Origin: SpSt-333 sp040751955
GTDB lineage: Bacteria > Bacteroidota > Ignavibacteria > UBA10030 > UBA8401
Assembly: GCA_040751955.1 (NCBI GenBank)
Contig: JBFMFY010000012.1
Span: 8,315-72,314, forward strand
Length of the DNA stretch: 64,000 nt
Direction of reading: 5' to 3'
Under the pieces are notes generated by a model, which saw only the letters and a program-made list of their open reading frames with translations, was not told the origin of the DNA and did not search any database. Of this stretch, positions 35,170 through 43,976 are shown in pieces (the first letter of the stretch is position 1; each line of letters starts with the position of its first letter). The position numbers and the translations under genes are program-made.

Positions 35170-36039
35170 ATGTTCTTTTTAATATTTGTTCTCATAGCCG
35201 TCGTCGGCTTTGTCAGTTGGAGAAACCTCAGAATAAATCCGAACACAAAAGGGACGGCGAATATTTCCATCTTAGTTGCTTTCGGCGCTTTGCTGATTGC
35301 ACTGTCAAACTGTTTTACAGTGATTCCTGCCGGGCATGTCGGAGTTATTGATTTCTTCGGAACAGTCTCCGATAATACTCTGAAAGCAGGAATCAACTTT
35401 GTCAATCCGCTGGCACGTATTATCAAGATGTCTGTGAAAACGCAGGAAATCAAAGAGGTGATGGATGTACCATCGAAAGAAGGACTCACGGTGCAATTGG
35501 AAGTCAGCATCCTCTACCATCTCAATCCCGAAAAGGCATCCGATGTGTACAAAACTGTCGGCGAGGATTATGTCAGCGTAATTCTTGAACCGCAGTTTCG
35601 TTCCGTCACACGCGGTGTAACGGCAAGTTTCGAAGCAAAAGCGCTCTACACTTCCGAACGCGAACATCTCTCTCAGTTGTTATTGGGAGAAATTGTAAAA
35701 GCCACTGCAGAACGGGGTGTTGAAGTGGAGTCTGCACCGCTGCGCCGTGTCGGGTTGCCTCCGGGACTTTCATCTTCCATCGAACAAAAATTACAGGCTG
35801 AACAGGAAAGCCAGCGGATGCAATTTATCCTGACAAAAGAAAAGCAGGAAGCAGACCGCAAGCGTATCGAGGCGCAAGGTATCTCCGATTTCCAGAAGAT
35901 CGTCAATCAGGGATTGAACGAGCAGCTGTTGAAATGGAAAGGAATTGAAGCAACGGAAAAACTTGCGAACTCCCCCAACAGCAAAGTGGTCATCATCGGC
36001 GGCAAAGACGGGCTGCCGCTGATACTTGACACAAAATAA
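35170..36039 (+). CDS. prohibitin/SPFH family protein
   Basis: A 289-residue membrane-anchored SPFH (band 7) protein. The N-terminus MFFLIFVLIAVVGFVSW is one membrane segment and a second hydrophobic part (ISILVAFGALLIALSNCFTVIPAG) precedes the SPFH domain (GHVGVIDFFGTVSDNTLKAG ... QLEVSILYHLN). A helical region follows (QKLQAEQESQRMQFILTKEKQ). Bacterial members form large ring-like scaffolds in the membrane and affect protease access. The GGAGGAGGT ribosome site is strong. Confidence 0.88.
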   Translation: MFFLIFVLIAVVGFVSWRNLRINPNTKGTANISILVAFGALLIALSNCFTVIPAGHVGVIDFFGTVSDNTLKAGINFVNPLARIIKMSVKTQEIKEVMDVPSKEGLTVQLEVSILYHLNPEKASDVYKTVGEDYVSVILEPQFRSVTRGVTASFEAKALYTSEREHLSQLLLGEIVKATAERGVEVESAPLRRVGLPPGLSSSIEQKLQAEQESQRMQFILTKEKQEADRKRIEAQGISDFQKIVNQGLNEQLLKWKGIEATEKLANSPNSKVVIIGGKDGLPLILDTK

Positions 36040-36068
36040 TTTTACCCGTATTGTTAGCAATATTTCGG

Positions 36069-36099
36069 AAGCAGGGGAACTTCCCCCTGCTTTCTTTTT
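36069..36099 (+). terminator. terminator of the prohibitin-like gene
   Basis: AAGCAGGGG (36069-36077) and CCCCTGCTT (36084-36092) form a 9-bp stem with a 6-base loop, followed by TCTTTTT. Confidence 0.82.
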
Positions 36100-36138
36100 G
36101 CAGATTTTCTGTCACATCGGTATGTAGATTGACCTCAC

Positions 36139-39138
36139 ATGGATCCTGAAAAGAAATCTTCTGCCACAAGCGATTTTGTCACGATCACGATCGCGGCAAT
36201 TGCTTTGCTTGGATTGGGGATCCAGTTCAAGTTGTTCGACAGATTTCTCACGCTGATCACCCGGTACCGCGAATACCATCTTGATGAGATTGTACTGGTC
36301 TCCATTGTTCTTTCAATTCTCTTCGCCATTTTTTCGTACAGACGTTGGAAGGAACTTGACCATGAGATTAAGGAACATACAAAATCGGAACAGGCGCGCA
36401 GAGAAACCGAACAGCGCAGTGTTGCGCTGCTGACAACGCTTCCCAATCTTACATTCCGGATCCGGCGTGACGGAACGTATCTCGACTACCGCGCCCCAAG
36501 CCCCGAAGATCTCTTCGCACCGCCACACACGATCATCGGTTCGACCGTCAAGCAGCGGCTTCCGCAGGTTGTGGCGAAACAATTCATGGCACTGATTGAG
36601 CGCGCACTGGTAACAAATAATGTTCAATCATTTGAATATGAACTCCCTATCAACGGGATTGTTAAAAAATTTCAGGCGCGGATTATCGCCAGCGGCGCCG
36701 ATGAAGTATTTGTCCTTATCAGAAACATCACCAACACGGAAGTGATCTCCGAAGCGTTGGCGGAATCCGAAATGAGATTCCGCGCCGTTGTTGAGAGCCT
36801 GAGCGAAGGACTGATGCTTACCGATCTTGCCGACAATGTATTGTATATGAATCAACGGATGACAGAACTGTGCGGTTGGGACATTGAAGAAGTGAAAAAT
36901 ACCCCGGCGTACGGTTTTCTTATTCCGGAAGAAAAGCATGTTCTTCATTTGGAACGGAATCGGCGCCGCGCGCAGGGATTTGCCGAACGGTACGAGATTG
37001 AAATGCTGCGGAAAGACGGCACCACATTCTGGGCTGAGGTGTACGGCTCTCCGTTTCGAGACGCCAACAGGCGTATCATCGGCACCATCGGGACGGTCAC
37101 AGATATTACCGAACAAAAATGGAACGAGCGCCTTCAGTCCGCTCTGTACCGCATTACCACCATTGCCCGCACGGCGCAGGACACGCAGCAGTTGTTTGCA
37201 TCGCTGCACGAAGTGATTGCAGAATTGATGTATGCGAAGAATTTCTACATTGCCCTGCACGATCCCGTAACAGATATGATCTCGTTCCCGTATTTTGTGG
37301 ATGAAGTTGATCAGCCACCCCCGCCAAGAAAATTTTCTCACGGTTCTACCGAATACATCCTTTCCACCGGCAACATTCTCCATGCGCCGCAGCAGGTATT
37401 TGAAGAAATGTCCAACCGCGGCGACCTCGATTTGATCGGCGCCCCTGCTGTCGATTGGCTCGGCATCCCTTTAAAATCCGGGAACAAAACGTTCGGCGTT
37501 TTGACTGTGCAGAGCTACGATCCCAAGATCATGTTCACTGAACGGGAAAAAGAGATCCTCATCTTCGTCTCACAGCACATCTCTGCATCCATTCAGCAGA
37601 AATCAGAAGAGGAACGCTTCCGTTCGATCTGGGAACATTCCGCCGACGGAATGCGTGTAACCGATAAAGACGGTACTATTGTCATGGTGAACGAAGCATA
37701 TTGCAAGATGGTGAAGAAGACGAAAGAAGAACTCGTCGGTCAGCCGTTTCAGATTGTGTACGACAATTCAATTGCCGAATTGCAGGGCGCGGTAGAAAAA
37801 TATAAAGAACGTTTTGCGTCCCATACAATTATCCCGCAGACGGAGGCACAAGTATTCCTCTGGAGCAAAGAGGTGCTGATTGTGGAGATGACCGCATCAT
37901 ACATCACGTTCGGTATTAATGAACAGATGCTGCTCTGCACCTTCCGCGACGTGTCCGAACGGAAAAAACTGGAGGAGCAGCTCCTCCATGCACAGAAGAT
38001 GGATTCCATCGGCGTGCTCGCCGGCGGCATTGCACACGATTTCAACAATGTGCTTGCTATGATTCTTGGTTCCGCCGAATTGGTGAAACACAGGGCAAAA
38101 GAGTATCCGGATATCTTGAAGTTCGCCACGATGATTGCCAATGCAGCCGAGCGGGGTTCTGGTATCGCAAAACAACTGTTGATGTTCGCGCGCACGGAAA
38201 AAGGTTTGCAGCGCCCCATCTCCCTCTCCACTGTCGTGCGGGATGTCTGCAAATTGCTCGAACACTCCATGCCGAAATCTGTTTCCATCCATACAGCGTT
38301 CCGCACGGACAACGATGTCATTATGGGTGACGAAGATCAGTTGCACCAAATTGTCATCAACCTTGCTGTGAATGCAAAAGACGCGATAGAACAGAAATCC
38401 GGGGGAGGATCCATCACATTTTCCATCCTCAATAAAAACGGCAAAGACCTTATGAAGAGGTTCCCCGCGTCAAACAATGAATTGTACGTCGTATTGAATG
38501 TGACCGATGATGGAACCGGGATGGACGAACAGACGCTCTCCCGCGTGTTCGAGCCATTCTATTCGACAAAAGAACGAGGGAAAGGGACAGGATTAGGACT
38601 TTCGATCGTCCATGGCATCATGAAAAATCACAACGGCATGATCGATGTCGATAGCATACCGGGAAGAGGAACGACGTTTCATCTGTACTTCCCTGCTTCG
38701 CATGTCATCGAAGCAACAAATGGTACCCGTCCGGCAAACAAACCCGCCGACCAAATCTCCCGTCCGAACGCTACCGGAACGATCCTTGTGGTAGATGATG
38801 AAAAAGAATTATGCATGATGCTTAAAGATATTCTCGAATCTGACGGATTTTCTGTAGTGACCGCGCACGACGGTACGGAAGGATTGAAGATGTATGAAAA
38901 GAAAAAAAATGAAATCAATATGATCATCTCCGATCTCGGCATGCCGAAAATGGACGGCCGTCAGTTTCTATCTGCGCTAAAGATGAAACAGTCTGCTGTG
39001 AAATTTATTTTCATGACCGGCTATCTGGACCAGGGATCGAGAAAAGATTTAATCACGGAAGGAGCTCACGATGTGCTGCTGAAGCCGTTCACGGTCGAGT
39101 CGGTCCTCTCAGTCGTGAACCGTATTCTGTTGTCGTAA
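36139..39138 (+). CDS. hybrid histidine kinase: PAS-PAS-GAF-PAS-HisKA-HATPase-REC
   Basis: A 999-residue hybrid sensor. Two membrane helices sit at about 16-32 and 50-67, then PAS-like regions (about 90-190 and 205-330), GAF (about 335-490), another PAS (about 495-610), HisKA with His633 in GGIAHDFNNVLAMI, HATPase (NLAVNAKDAI, DDGTGMD, GTGLGLSIVHG) and a C-terminal receiver with Asp932 in ISDLGMPKMDG. The HDFNNVL motif is typical of two-component kinases with an attached receiver. A separate Hpt protein at 46101 could complete a phosphorelay, but it is 7 kb away. Its last 30 bases overlap the convergent thiamine transporter gene. No dedicated partner is beside it. Confidence 0.88.
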   Translation: MDPEKKSSATSDFVTITIAAIALLGLGIQFKLFDRFLTLITRYREYHLDEIVLVSIVLSILFAIFSYRRWKELDHEIKEHTKSEQARRETEQRSVALLTTLPNLTFRIRRDGTYLDYRAPSPEDLFAPPHTIIGSTVKQRLPQVVAKQFMALIERALVTNNVQSFEYELPINGIVKKFQARIIASGADEVFVLIRNITNTEVISEALAESEMRFRAVVESLSEGLMLTDLADNVLYMNQRMTELCGWDIEEVKNTPAYGFLIPEEKHVLHLERNRRRAQGFAERYEIEMLRKDGTTFWAEVYGSPFRDANRRIIGTIGTVTDITEQKWNERLQSALYRITTIARTAQDTQQLFASLHEVIAELMYAKNFYIALHDPVTDMISFPYFVDEVDQPPPPRKFSHGSTEYILSTGNILHAPQQVFEEMSNRGDLDLIGAPAVDWLGIPLKSGNKTFGVLTVQSYDPKIMFTEREKEILIFVSQHISASIQQKSEEERFRSIWEHSADGMRVTDKDGTIVMVNEAYCKMVKKTKEELVGQPFQIVYDNSIAELQGAVEKYKERFASHTIIPQTEAQVFLWSKEVLIVEMTASYITFGINEQMLLCTFRDVSERKKLEEQLLHAQKMDSIGVLAGGIAHDFNNVLAMILGSAELVKHRAKEYPDILKFATMIANAAERGSGIAKQLLMFARTEKGLQRPISLSTVVRDVCKLLEHSMPKSVSIHTAFRTDNDVIMGDEDQLHQIVINLAVNAKDAIEQKSGGGSITFSILNKNGKDLMKRFPASNNELYVVLNVTDDGTGMDEQTLSRVFEPFYSTKERGKGTGLGLSIVHGIMKNHNGMIDVDSIPGRGTTFHLYFPASHVIEATNGTRPANKPADQISRPNATGTILVVDDEKELCMMLKDILESDGFSVVTAHDGTEGLKMYEKKKNEINMIISDLGMPKMDGRQFLSALKMKQSAVKFIFMTGYLDQGSRKDLITEGAHDVLLKPFTVESVLSVVNRILLS

Positions 39139-39693
39139 CACCAATTCCTTTTTCCACTCATAGTATCCCATCACGGCAAGAACAAGATAGACGCAGTACA
39201 GCACCATCGTAAAATACAATTCCTTAAATCCGTACATCGCTATCGATCCGATGTTGACCGCAATCCAGACACTCCAGTTTTCAAGATACTTTCTCGCTAA
39301 CATCCATTGCGCAGCCATACTCAGTACCGCCAACAGTGAATCAATATACGGAAGCGACGCATCGGTAAGCCGATGCAGCATGTATCCGAGAACGAACGTT
39401 CCGATAATCACGATCATTGCGGCAGAGGCGCCGGATCGGAACGAGATGCGCGAGACGTGCAACACCGTCTTGTTTTCTCCTCCATACAGCCATTCATACC
39501 AGCCGTACGCCTGCAGTACAATAAAGAAGACCTGCAAACCCATATCAGCGTACAGCTTTACATCATAAAATATTTCGATGTACAAAAAAACAGAGACGAT
39601 GCCGAGCGGATATGTCCATACGTTCTGACGCGTAGATAGATACACTGCAATAACACCGAGAACAACGGCGATGATTTCTTCAATCGTCGTCAT
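39109..39693 (-). CDS. pnuT: thiamine transporter PnuT (PnuC family)
   Basis: A 194-residue inner-membrane transporter of the PnuC family with about seven helices; the family normally moves nicotinamide riboside by facilitated diffusion. Features: NVWTYPLGIVSVFLYIEIF, VLQAYGWYEWLYGG and AAQWMLARKYLENWSVW. Here it is encoded after thiamine pyrophosphokinase (four-base overlap, 39690-39693) under a TPP riboswitch, which makes thiamine the expected substrate, with TPK trapping it by phosphorylation. This assignment comes from context. Its 3' end overlaps the hybrid kinase gene by 30 bases. Confidence 0.85.
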   Translation of the reverse strand: MTTIEEIIAVVLGVIAVYLSTRQNVWTYPLGIVSVFLYIEIFYDVKLYADMGLQVFFIVLQAYGWYEWLYGGENKTVLHVSRISFRSGASAAMIVIIGTFVLGYMLHRLTDASLPYIDSLLAVLSMAAQWMLARKYLENWSVWIAVNIGSIAMYGFKELYFTMVLYCVYLVLAVMGYYEWKKELVLRQQNTVHD

Positions 39694-40337
39694 GTGGTGA
39701 TACTTGGATGGATTTTAAAAAGGAGCAGAGGACCTTTTTGCAGTGAGATCGTGACATTTGTCTTTACCGCTTCGTTGCTCGTTCCTTCCCTCACTCCCGG
39801 TTCAAGAGATTCGCGTTTCAACGGATATTTCAAACCTGCAGTGAGTACGCCGGTGCAGCGTCCCATCGGCACAAGAGAGATCTGCTGACCTATCTGAGCG
39901 GCAAATCGGACTTTTTTATTAATTACCTCGATCGTGCATCGTTCATCGATGTACAGCAATGTCAATCGCTTATGGTACTTCAACAGGATGGAGAAATTCG
40001 ATAGCGTGTGATCGGGACGGTCACCGGTAGCGCCGACAACGGCGGCGCCGGAATAATTATTCGTCAGCAAATACTCAAGCGCTTTTTCCAGGTCGGTGCT
40101 GTTTTGATCGGAAAGATGGATGATCGGCACGGTAGAAAAATAATGCCTGGTCTTATCCGAAATTGAATCAAGATCGCCGATGATTACATGCGGCGTAATG
40201 CCGAACGACCGCGCTTTGTTCGCACCACCGTCTGCGCAAACGATAAATGGCTTCTGTTGTAACAACGGTGCGAGGATTTTTTTTGACGGCATTTCGCCGT
40301 TGCAGATGATGAGCGCTTGTTTGTTCTTTGTCTTCAT
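39690..40337 (-). CDS. thiN: thiamine pyrophosphokinase
   Basis: The enzyme converts thiamine plus ATP to thiamine pyrophosphate. From ATG 40337 (GGGAGG upstream) it has 215 residues. Visible motifs: FIVCADGGANKA, VIIGDLDSIS (metal/ATP), QNSTDLEKALEYLL and VVGATGDRPDHTLSN. A C-terminal thiamin-binding beta part follows (SLVPMGRCTGVLTAGLKYPL). The longer frame to 40385 is not used, since those codons cover a repeat hairpin. It is second in the riboswitch-controlled operon. Confidence 0.93.
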   Translation of the reverse strand: MKTKNKQALIICNGEMPSKKILAPLLQQKPFIVCADGGANKARSFGITPHVIIGDLDSISDKTRHYFSTVPIIHLSDQNSTDLEKALEYLLTNNYSGAAVVGATGDRPDHTLSNFSILLKYHKRLTLLYIDERCTIEVINKKVRFAAQIGQQISLVPMGRCTGVLTAGLKYPLKRESLEPGVREGTSNEAVKTNVTISLQKGPLLLFKIHPSITT

Positions 40338-40344
40338 AATATAC

Positions 40345-40369
40345 TCCCTCCCCCCTTTCAAGGGGAGGG
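40345..40369. repeat. C/G-rich inverted repeat between receptor and thiN
   Basis: CCCTCCCCCCTT and AAGGGGAGGG pair imperfectly around TCA. It resembles the 14667-14689 hairpin and is a common intergenic repeat type. It may tune expression of thiN relative to the receptor gene. Confidence 0.5.
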
Positions 40370-40384
40370 ACGGGGTGGGTACCA

Positions 40385-42703
40385 CTACATTGTTACACTT
40401 ATCCCTACCAGATAATTCCTCTCTGCCGCCGGAAAGAATGCATTCCCTTCGCCGCTTTGCATGTACAATTTGTTGAGGAGATTTCTCGCTTCGCAGCGCA
40501 GCGATATTTCGGCATCTCCGAACTTCGGAAGAGAGTAAAGAGTTTCCAAATTCAGAACAGTATACGAATCATTTCGATTGTTTGCATTCTTAAAATTGTC
40601 GGTGTAGAACGATCCGACATATTTTATTAACAGCGATGCGGTCAATCCCTCCCGCTCGAACGTGAATCGGAGATTGCCGAGCACATCCGGAAAGCCTGCA
40701 ATGGGATTGCCGTCAAGTTTTGTTTTATACACAGCACCAGCGGACACACTATCCACATTAAAAAATTCTACGATCCTGTTTGACGAAATCGCACCATTGC
40801 CGCTAATCACCAGTACATCGGAAATCTGGATTGTTCCTTCCAATTCCAATCCGAGATGACGCGTGCGCGGCGCATTGCCGTACACCGGATTGCCGAAAAT
40901 ATCGACTTGTCCGCTCTTCACTAATTCGTCTGTGAATTCCATCCAATACACATTTGCATTCAACAACATATCGCTCGACTTGTATCCTGTTCCCAATTCC
41001 ACATTGATCAATTGTTCCGGTTTTGCGATCGGTTTTGTGAAATCATATTTCGTTACTCCGCCGGTTGTATCCGCCTCAAATGCCGGTGTCGCTCCGAAGT
41101 ACGCATCTTCCGCAGCGTAAAGATTTCTCAGACGCGGCTCGCGTGATGTGTAGCCGAACGATACGTAGGCATTCCACTCTTCGTCGATATTGTAATTCAC
41201 GCCGATGCGCGGATTGACGAAATGGTACGGCACGCTGAATGAATATTGTGTGAACTTCTCATGTTGGATTTGATATTCGTTAAACGCATACTGCACATTT
41301 GCCATCAGTGTCGCCTTCTCATCGATCTTGAAATTCTCCGTCACGTACAACGATGCCATATGTTTGATCCCGTCGTATTGATAGAATCGGTAATCGGGAT
41401 CGTAATTGGCGGGAAGTCCTTCCGCATATTGAATCTTTCCCCAGTGCGATCCTTTGTGGTAACGGTATTCTCCGCCGATCGTCAATTCACCGTGGTCGTG
41501 CTGCCATTCAAATCGGGGCAGCCATCCCCACTGCACCAGATCGACACCTCCGCGGATGATTTCATTTGAGAGATTTCTTCCCACAGTGTGTCCGTTCAAA
41601 CGGAAGGAGAGTGTATCGGTATCAGAAAGAAAATTCCCATCCTTATCATAATTTAACCCAATCCATGTTCCGTCGTAATCGAACCAGCCGTGGCTGTCGT
41701 AGTAAAAGAGTGTGTTGTGGAGATGCATGTCGTCTGTAAATTCCCAGTCGTTGATGATCTCGTAATGCGGCTGGTTAAATCGTTCCGTTTCCTGCGGGCG
41801 GCGCAAAACAGTGAAACCGTAATTCGTTCCTGCGGAATCGAATTCCCAGTACGAAAAATTCATTCGTCGCAGCTTGGGATTATCATTCACAAATTTGGGC
41901 AAACCGGTGTACACTAATTTGTCTTCGATCGGTCCGCCGAACAGATGAATGCGTGTGGTCATATTCTCATCGAACCGCAACGCACCGAAGAAATAAGATC
42001 CCATTTCAATCGCAGAGTGTATTCGGTATCCGTTGGATTGAATCTTTCCGATTCTTCCATAGAACATATATTTTTCCCCGACAACACCTGAATTGAACGA
42101 CGCAGAAAGTTTTCTCATTGTCATCGGCAATGATTGCGAACTGTCGCCGTATTCTTGAAATCCGAACATCGATTCGAATTTTGCGTACGGATTTGTTGTG
42201 AACGGATTGGTGATGATATTGATCGAGCCGCCGATTGCCGGAGGACCATAGAACGCACTCCCCGCACCGCGCTGCACCTGCACGTTGGATGAACTCGCCA
42301 GTACATCGGGAAAATCGATCCAGTACACGTTGTGGTCTTCCGGATCGTTCTGTGGAACACCGTTCACCATGATCGAGAGGCGACGTTGATCGAATCCACG
42401 CAGAAAAATAAAATTATAGCCGATCCCGTTCCCGCCGTCGGAATACGAGATCATCGACGGCTGCTCGGCAAGCAGCACCGGTACATCCTGCATCGAATAG
42501 CGCTGTTGTATCAATCCTTTGCCAATATTGGTGAACGTCACGGGCGTTTCGCGCTCCTTCGCCGTTGTGCCGGTAATAAGCACCGGGTCAAGATTGTACC
42601 GGACACTGTCTTTTGCAGGTTCCTGCTGCGCTGATATGATTGAAAAGATACCAAGCAGCATCAGCACAAATTTGGAATTAGGAATTTGGAATTTGGAATT
42701 CAT
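40385..42703 (-). CDS. TonB-dependent outer-membrane receptor, thiamine/TPP uptake
   Basis: A 772-residue TonB-dependent receptor: signal peptide, plug domain (about 40-170: LRGFDQRRLSIMVNGVPQND, VQRGAGSAFYGPPAIGGSIN), then a 22-strand barrel with the usual late TonB-receptor strand (LNLETLYSLPKFGDAEISLRCEARNLLN broadly). Start ATG 42703 has GAGGAGG eight bases upstream. The n-region of the signal peptide (NSKFQIPNSKF) is encoded by the TTTGGAATT repeat. A TPP riboswitch and terminator lie directly upstream, so this receptor carries thiamine compounds; its specific ligand is inferred from context. Confidence 0.88.
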   Translation of the reverse strand: MNSKFQIPNSKFVLMLLGIFSIISAQQEPAKDSVRYNLDPVLITGTTAKERETPVTFTNIGKGLIQQRYSMQDVPVLLAEQPSMISYSDGGNGIGYNFIFLRGFDQRRLSIMVNGVPQNDPEDHNVYWIDFPDVLASSSNVQVQRGAGSAFYGPPAIGGSINIITNPFTTNPYAKFESMFGFQEYGDSSQSLPMTMRKLSASFNSGVVGEKYMFYGRIGKIQSNGYRIHSAIEMGSYFFGALRFDENMTTRIHLFGGPIEDKLVYTGLPKFVNDNPKLRRMNFSYWEFDSAGTNYGFTVLRRPQETERFNQPHYEIINDWEFTDDMHLHNTLFYYDSHGWFDYDGTWIGLNYDKDGNFLSDTDTLSFRLNGHTVGRNLSNEIIRGGVDLVQWGWLPRFEWQHDHGELTIGGEYRYHKGSHWGKIQYAEGLPANYDPDYRFYQYDGIKHMASLYVTENFKIDEKATLMANVQYAFNEYQIQHEKFTQYSFSVPYHFVNPRIGVNYNIDEEWNAYVSFGYTSREPRLRNLYAAEDAYFGATPAFEADTTGGVTKYDFTKPIAKPEQLINVELGTGYKSSDMLLNANVYWMEFTDELVKSGQVDIFGNPVYGNAPRTRHLGLELEGTIQISDVLVISGNGAISSNRIVEFFNVDSVSAGAVYKTKLDGNPIAGFPDVLGNLRFTFEREGLTASLLIKYVGSFYTDNFKNANNRNDSYTVLNLETLYSLPKFGDAEISLRCEARNLLNKLYMQSGEGNAFFPAAERNYLVGISVTM
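42671..42703. repeat. TTTGGAATT-type repeat inside the receptor start
   Basis: Four imperfect copies of TTTGGAATT overlap the start codon and signal-peptide n-region; see also 2284-2306. Confidence 0.55.
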
Positions 42704-42744
42704 AATTGTTTCCTCCTCAATCTTCCCGTCACTGAGATAAACGG

Positions 42745-42787
42745 AAAAAAAATGCCGCTACTGAAAACCACAGCATCAGTAACGGCA
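42745..42787 (-). terminator. riboswitch expression-platform terminator
   Basis: On the minus strand, TGCCGTTACTG (42787-42777) pairs with CAGTAGCGGCA (42763-42753) and is followed by eight Ts (42752-42745). It lies between the TPP aptamer and the receptor start, so ligand binding should stop transcription here. Confidence 0.82.
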
Positions 42788-42818
42788 AATTTTTTATTGT
42801 GAAATAATGAATTTGACG

Positions 42819-42935
42819 TTTCCCTACGCTGGTATTATCCAGATCAGGTGGTTCATCCCGATGTTTTCCATCGGGAATCAAGGGTATGTTCTCAGTTTTC
42901 CGATTCTATCGAATCGGAATAACACCCCTAACGAG
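42819..42935 (-). promoter_or_regulatory. TPP riboswitch (THI box)
   Basis: Read on the minus strand, the conserved parts appear in order: GGGGTG near the 5' end, CTGAGA, ACCCTTGA, a variable hairpin CCCGATG/CATCGGG, then CCTGATCTGGATAATACCAG and GCGTAGGGA. These are the thi-box core elements that bind thiamine pyrophosphate. A terminator follows at 42745-42787, so it represses the receptor-thiN-pnuT operon when TPP is plentiful. Confidence 0.95.
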
Positions 42936-43007
42936 GTACAGCATTGATATTTTGAAAGAACGAATCTCTACATCAATATACTCCTATTTATCTTACGATA
43001 CAAGATA

Positions 43008-43721
43008 TCAGTTATCTTTGGATCCGTCTTTGTTGTTGTCTTTGTAGACTTTTATGGATGCCTTCAGGTTTTCATCGATCACACCTTCATTGTTCGGATC
43101 TTTTGGATTCACCAGTGCGCCGGACTGATTCTTGAACCAGTTTGCAGAACTGATGACTACCGTTGCATTGACTGCGGGTGATGCTTCGCTGACATCAATG
43201 GCGGGATCGAAATCGACTTTTTGTTTCGCATCCACTTTTGACCGGTACGCGAATGTATCCGGCGCAGCGCCTGTGTTGTACACAATACCATTGATGATAA
43301 TGCTGTACCGCTCACCGGCAAGAAATTCTGCAAACAGCGTTGAATCTGTAGCGGCTATTTCTGTCTGCTCCACTCGGTGAACATCATATTCAATCCTGCT
43401 GTATGATCCGAACGGAACTGTGATTGAACCGACAGATTGTACCGATCCGTTCAAACTCAATTCCAGGATCATCGGAGCGGTCCTGAAATTGGAACTGTCC
43501 CCTTTCGGCGATTTGAATTTTATGTCGCGCAAGACAAACCGCGCCCGCGTGATCTTGATTGAATCCAGGGCAGCCGATTGTTCGCTCTTTGCCAGTGTCG
43601 ATGTCGTGTACTTGGACGACATCCCCAGCGTTCCGCTTGTCGGTTTTGAATCGGTGGAATTATCGCATCCCCATGCTGCAATTCCAAGTAAAACACTCCC
43701 CACAATCAACAAATGTTTCAT
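43008..43721 (-). CDS. secreted lipoprotein, DUF4382-like
   Basis: A 237-residue lipoprotein: the N-terminus (MKHLLIVGSVLLGIAAWGC) ends in a lipobox. The mature part contains a beta-rich pattern of DUF4382 type (LDSIKITRARFVLRDIKF ... LNGSVQSVGSITVPFGSYSRIEYDVHRVE) and an Asp/Lys-rich tail. The function is unknown. It is oriented with the thiamine operon but ends 73 bases before the riboswitch, which has its own promoter, so they are probably separate. Confidence 0.68.
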   Translation of the reverse strand: MKHLLIVGSVLLGIAAWGCDNSTDSKPTSGTLGMSSKYTTSTLAKSEQSAALDSIKITRARFVLRDIKFKSPKGDSSNFRTAPMILELSLNGSVQSVGSITVPFGSYSRIEYDVHRVEQTEIAATDSTLFAEFLAGERYSIIINGIVYNTGAAPDTFAYRSKVDAKQKVDFDPAIDVSEASPAVNATVVISSANWFKNQSGALVNPKDPNNEGVIDENLKASIKVYKDNNKDGSKDN

Positions 43722-43855
43722 TGCAACTCCTTATGATGGTTATTGGTGACATCGTATGGTAAGCTATGGGAGGAGTGTTTGTTGTGCGAAGTGTCACGAA
43801 AAAGATGAGAGAAGTCAACTGTAGAAAATTTCAGCAGGAGAAAAATGTGTGATTT

Positions 43856-43976
43856 CAAAACTCCAACACTACACCGTTCTTCACAACCTTTCACACATGG
43901 ATCACATTTCAACACACGTAGGAACGTCTGAAAAGACGTTCCTTGTATTCGGAACGTGTTGTCACGCGTTCCTACA
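43856..43976. repeat. REP unit with a copy of the hutI 3' end (copy 1)
   Basis: The segment 43911-43976 has paired palindromes (GGAACGTCTGAAAAGACGTTCC and GGAACGTG...CACGCGTTCC). The adjoining 43856-43910 aligns with the genuine hutI 3' end (44686-44740): on the minus strand both contain CATGTGTG, GGTAGTG/GTGTAGTG and a similar run to the stop. This copy is degenerate and cannot be coding. Confidence 0.75.

Noticed and set aside
42704..43007. Cobalamin riboswitch as the control of the TonB receptor
   Set aside because: The elements CTGAGA, ACCCTTGA and CCTGATCTGGATAATACC are thi-box core parts, not the B12 box.
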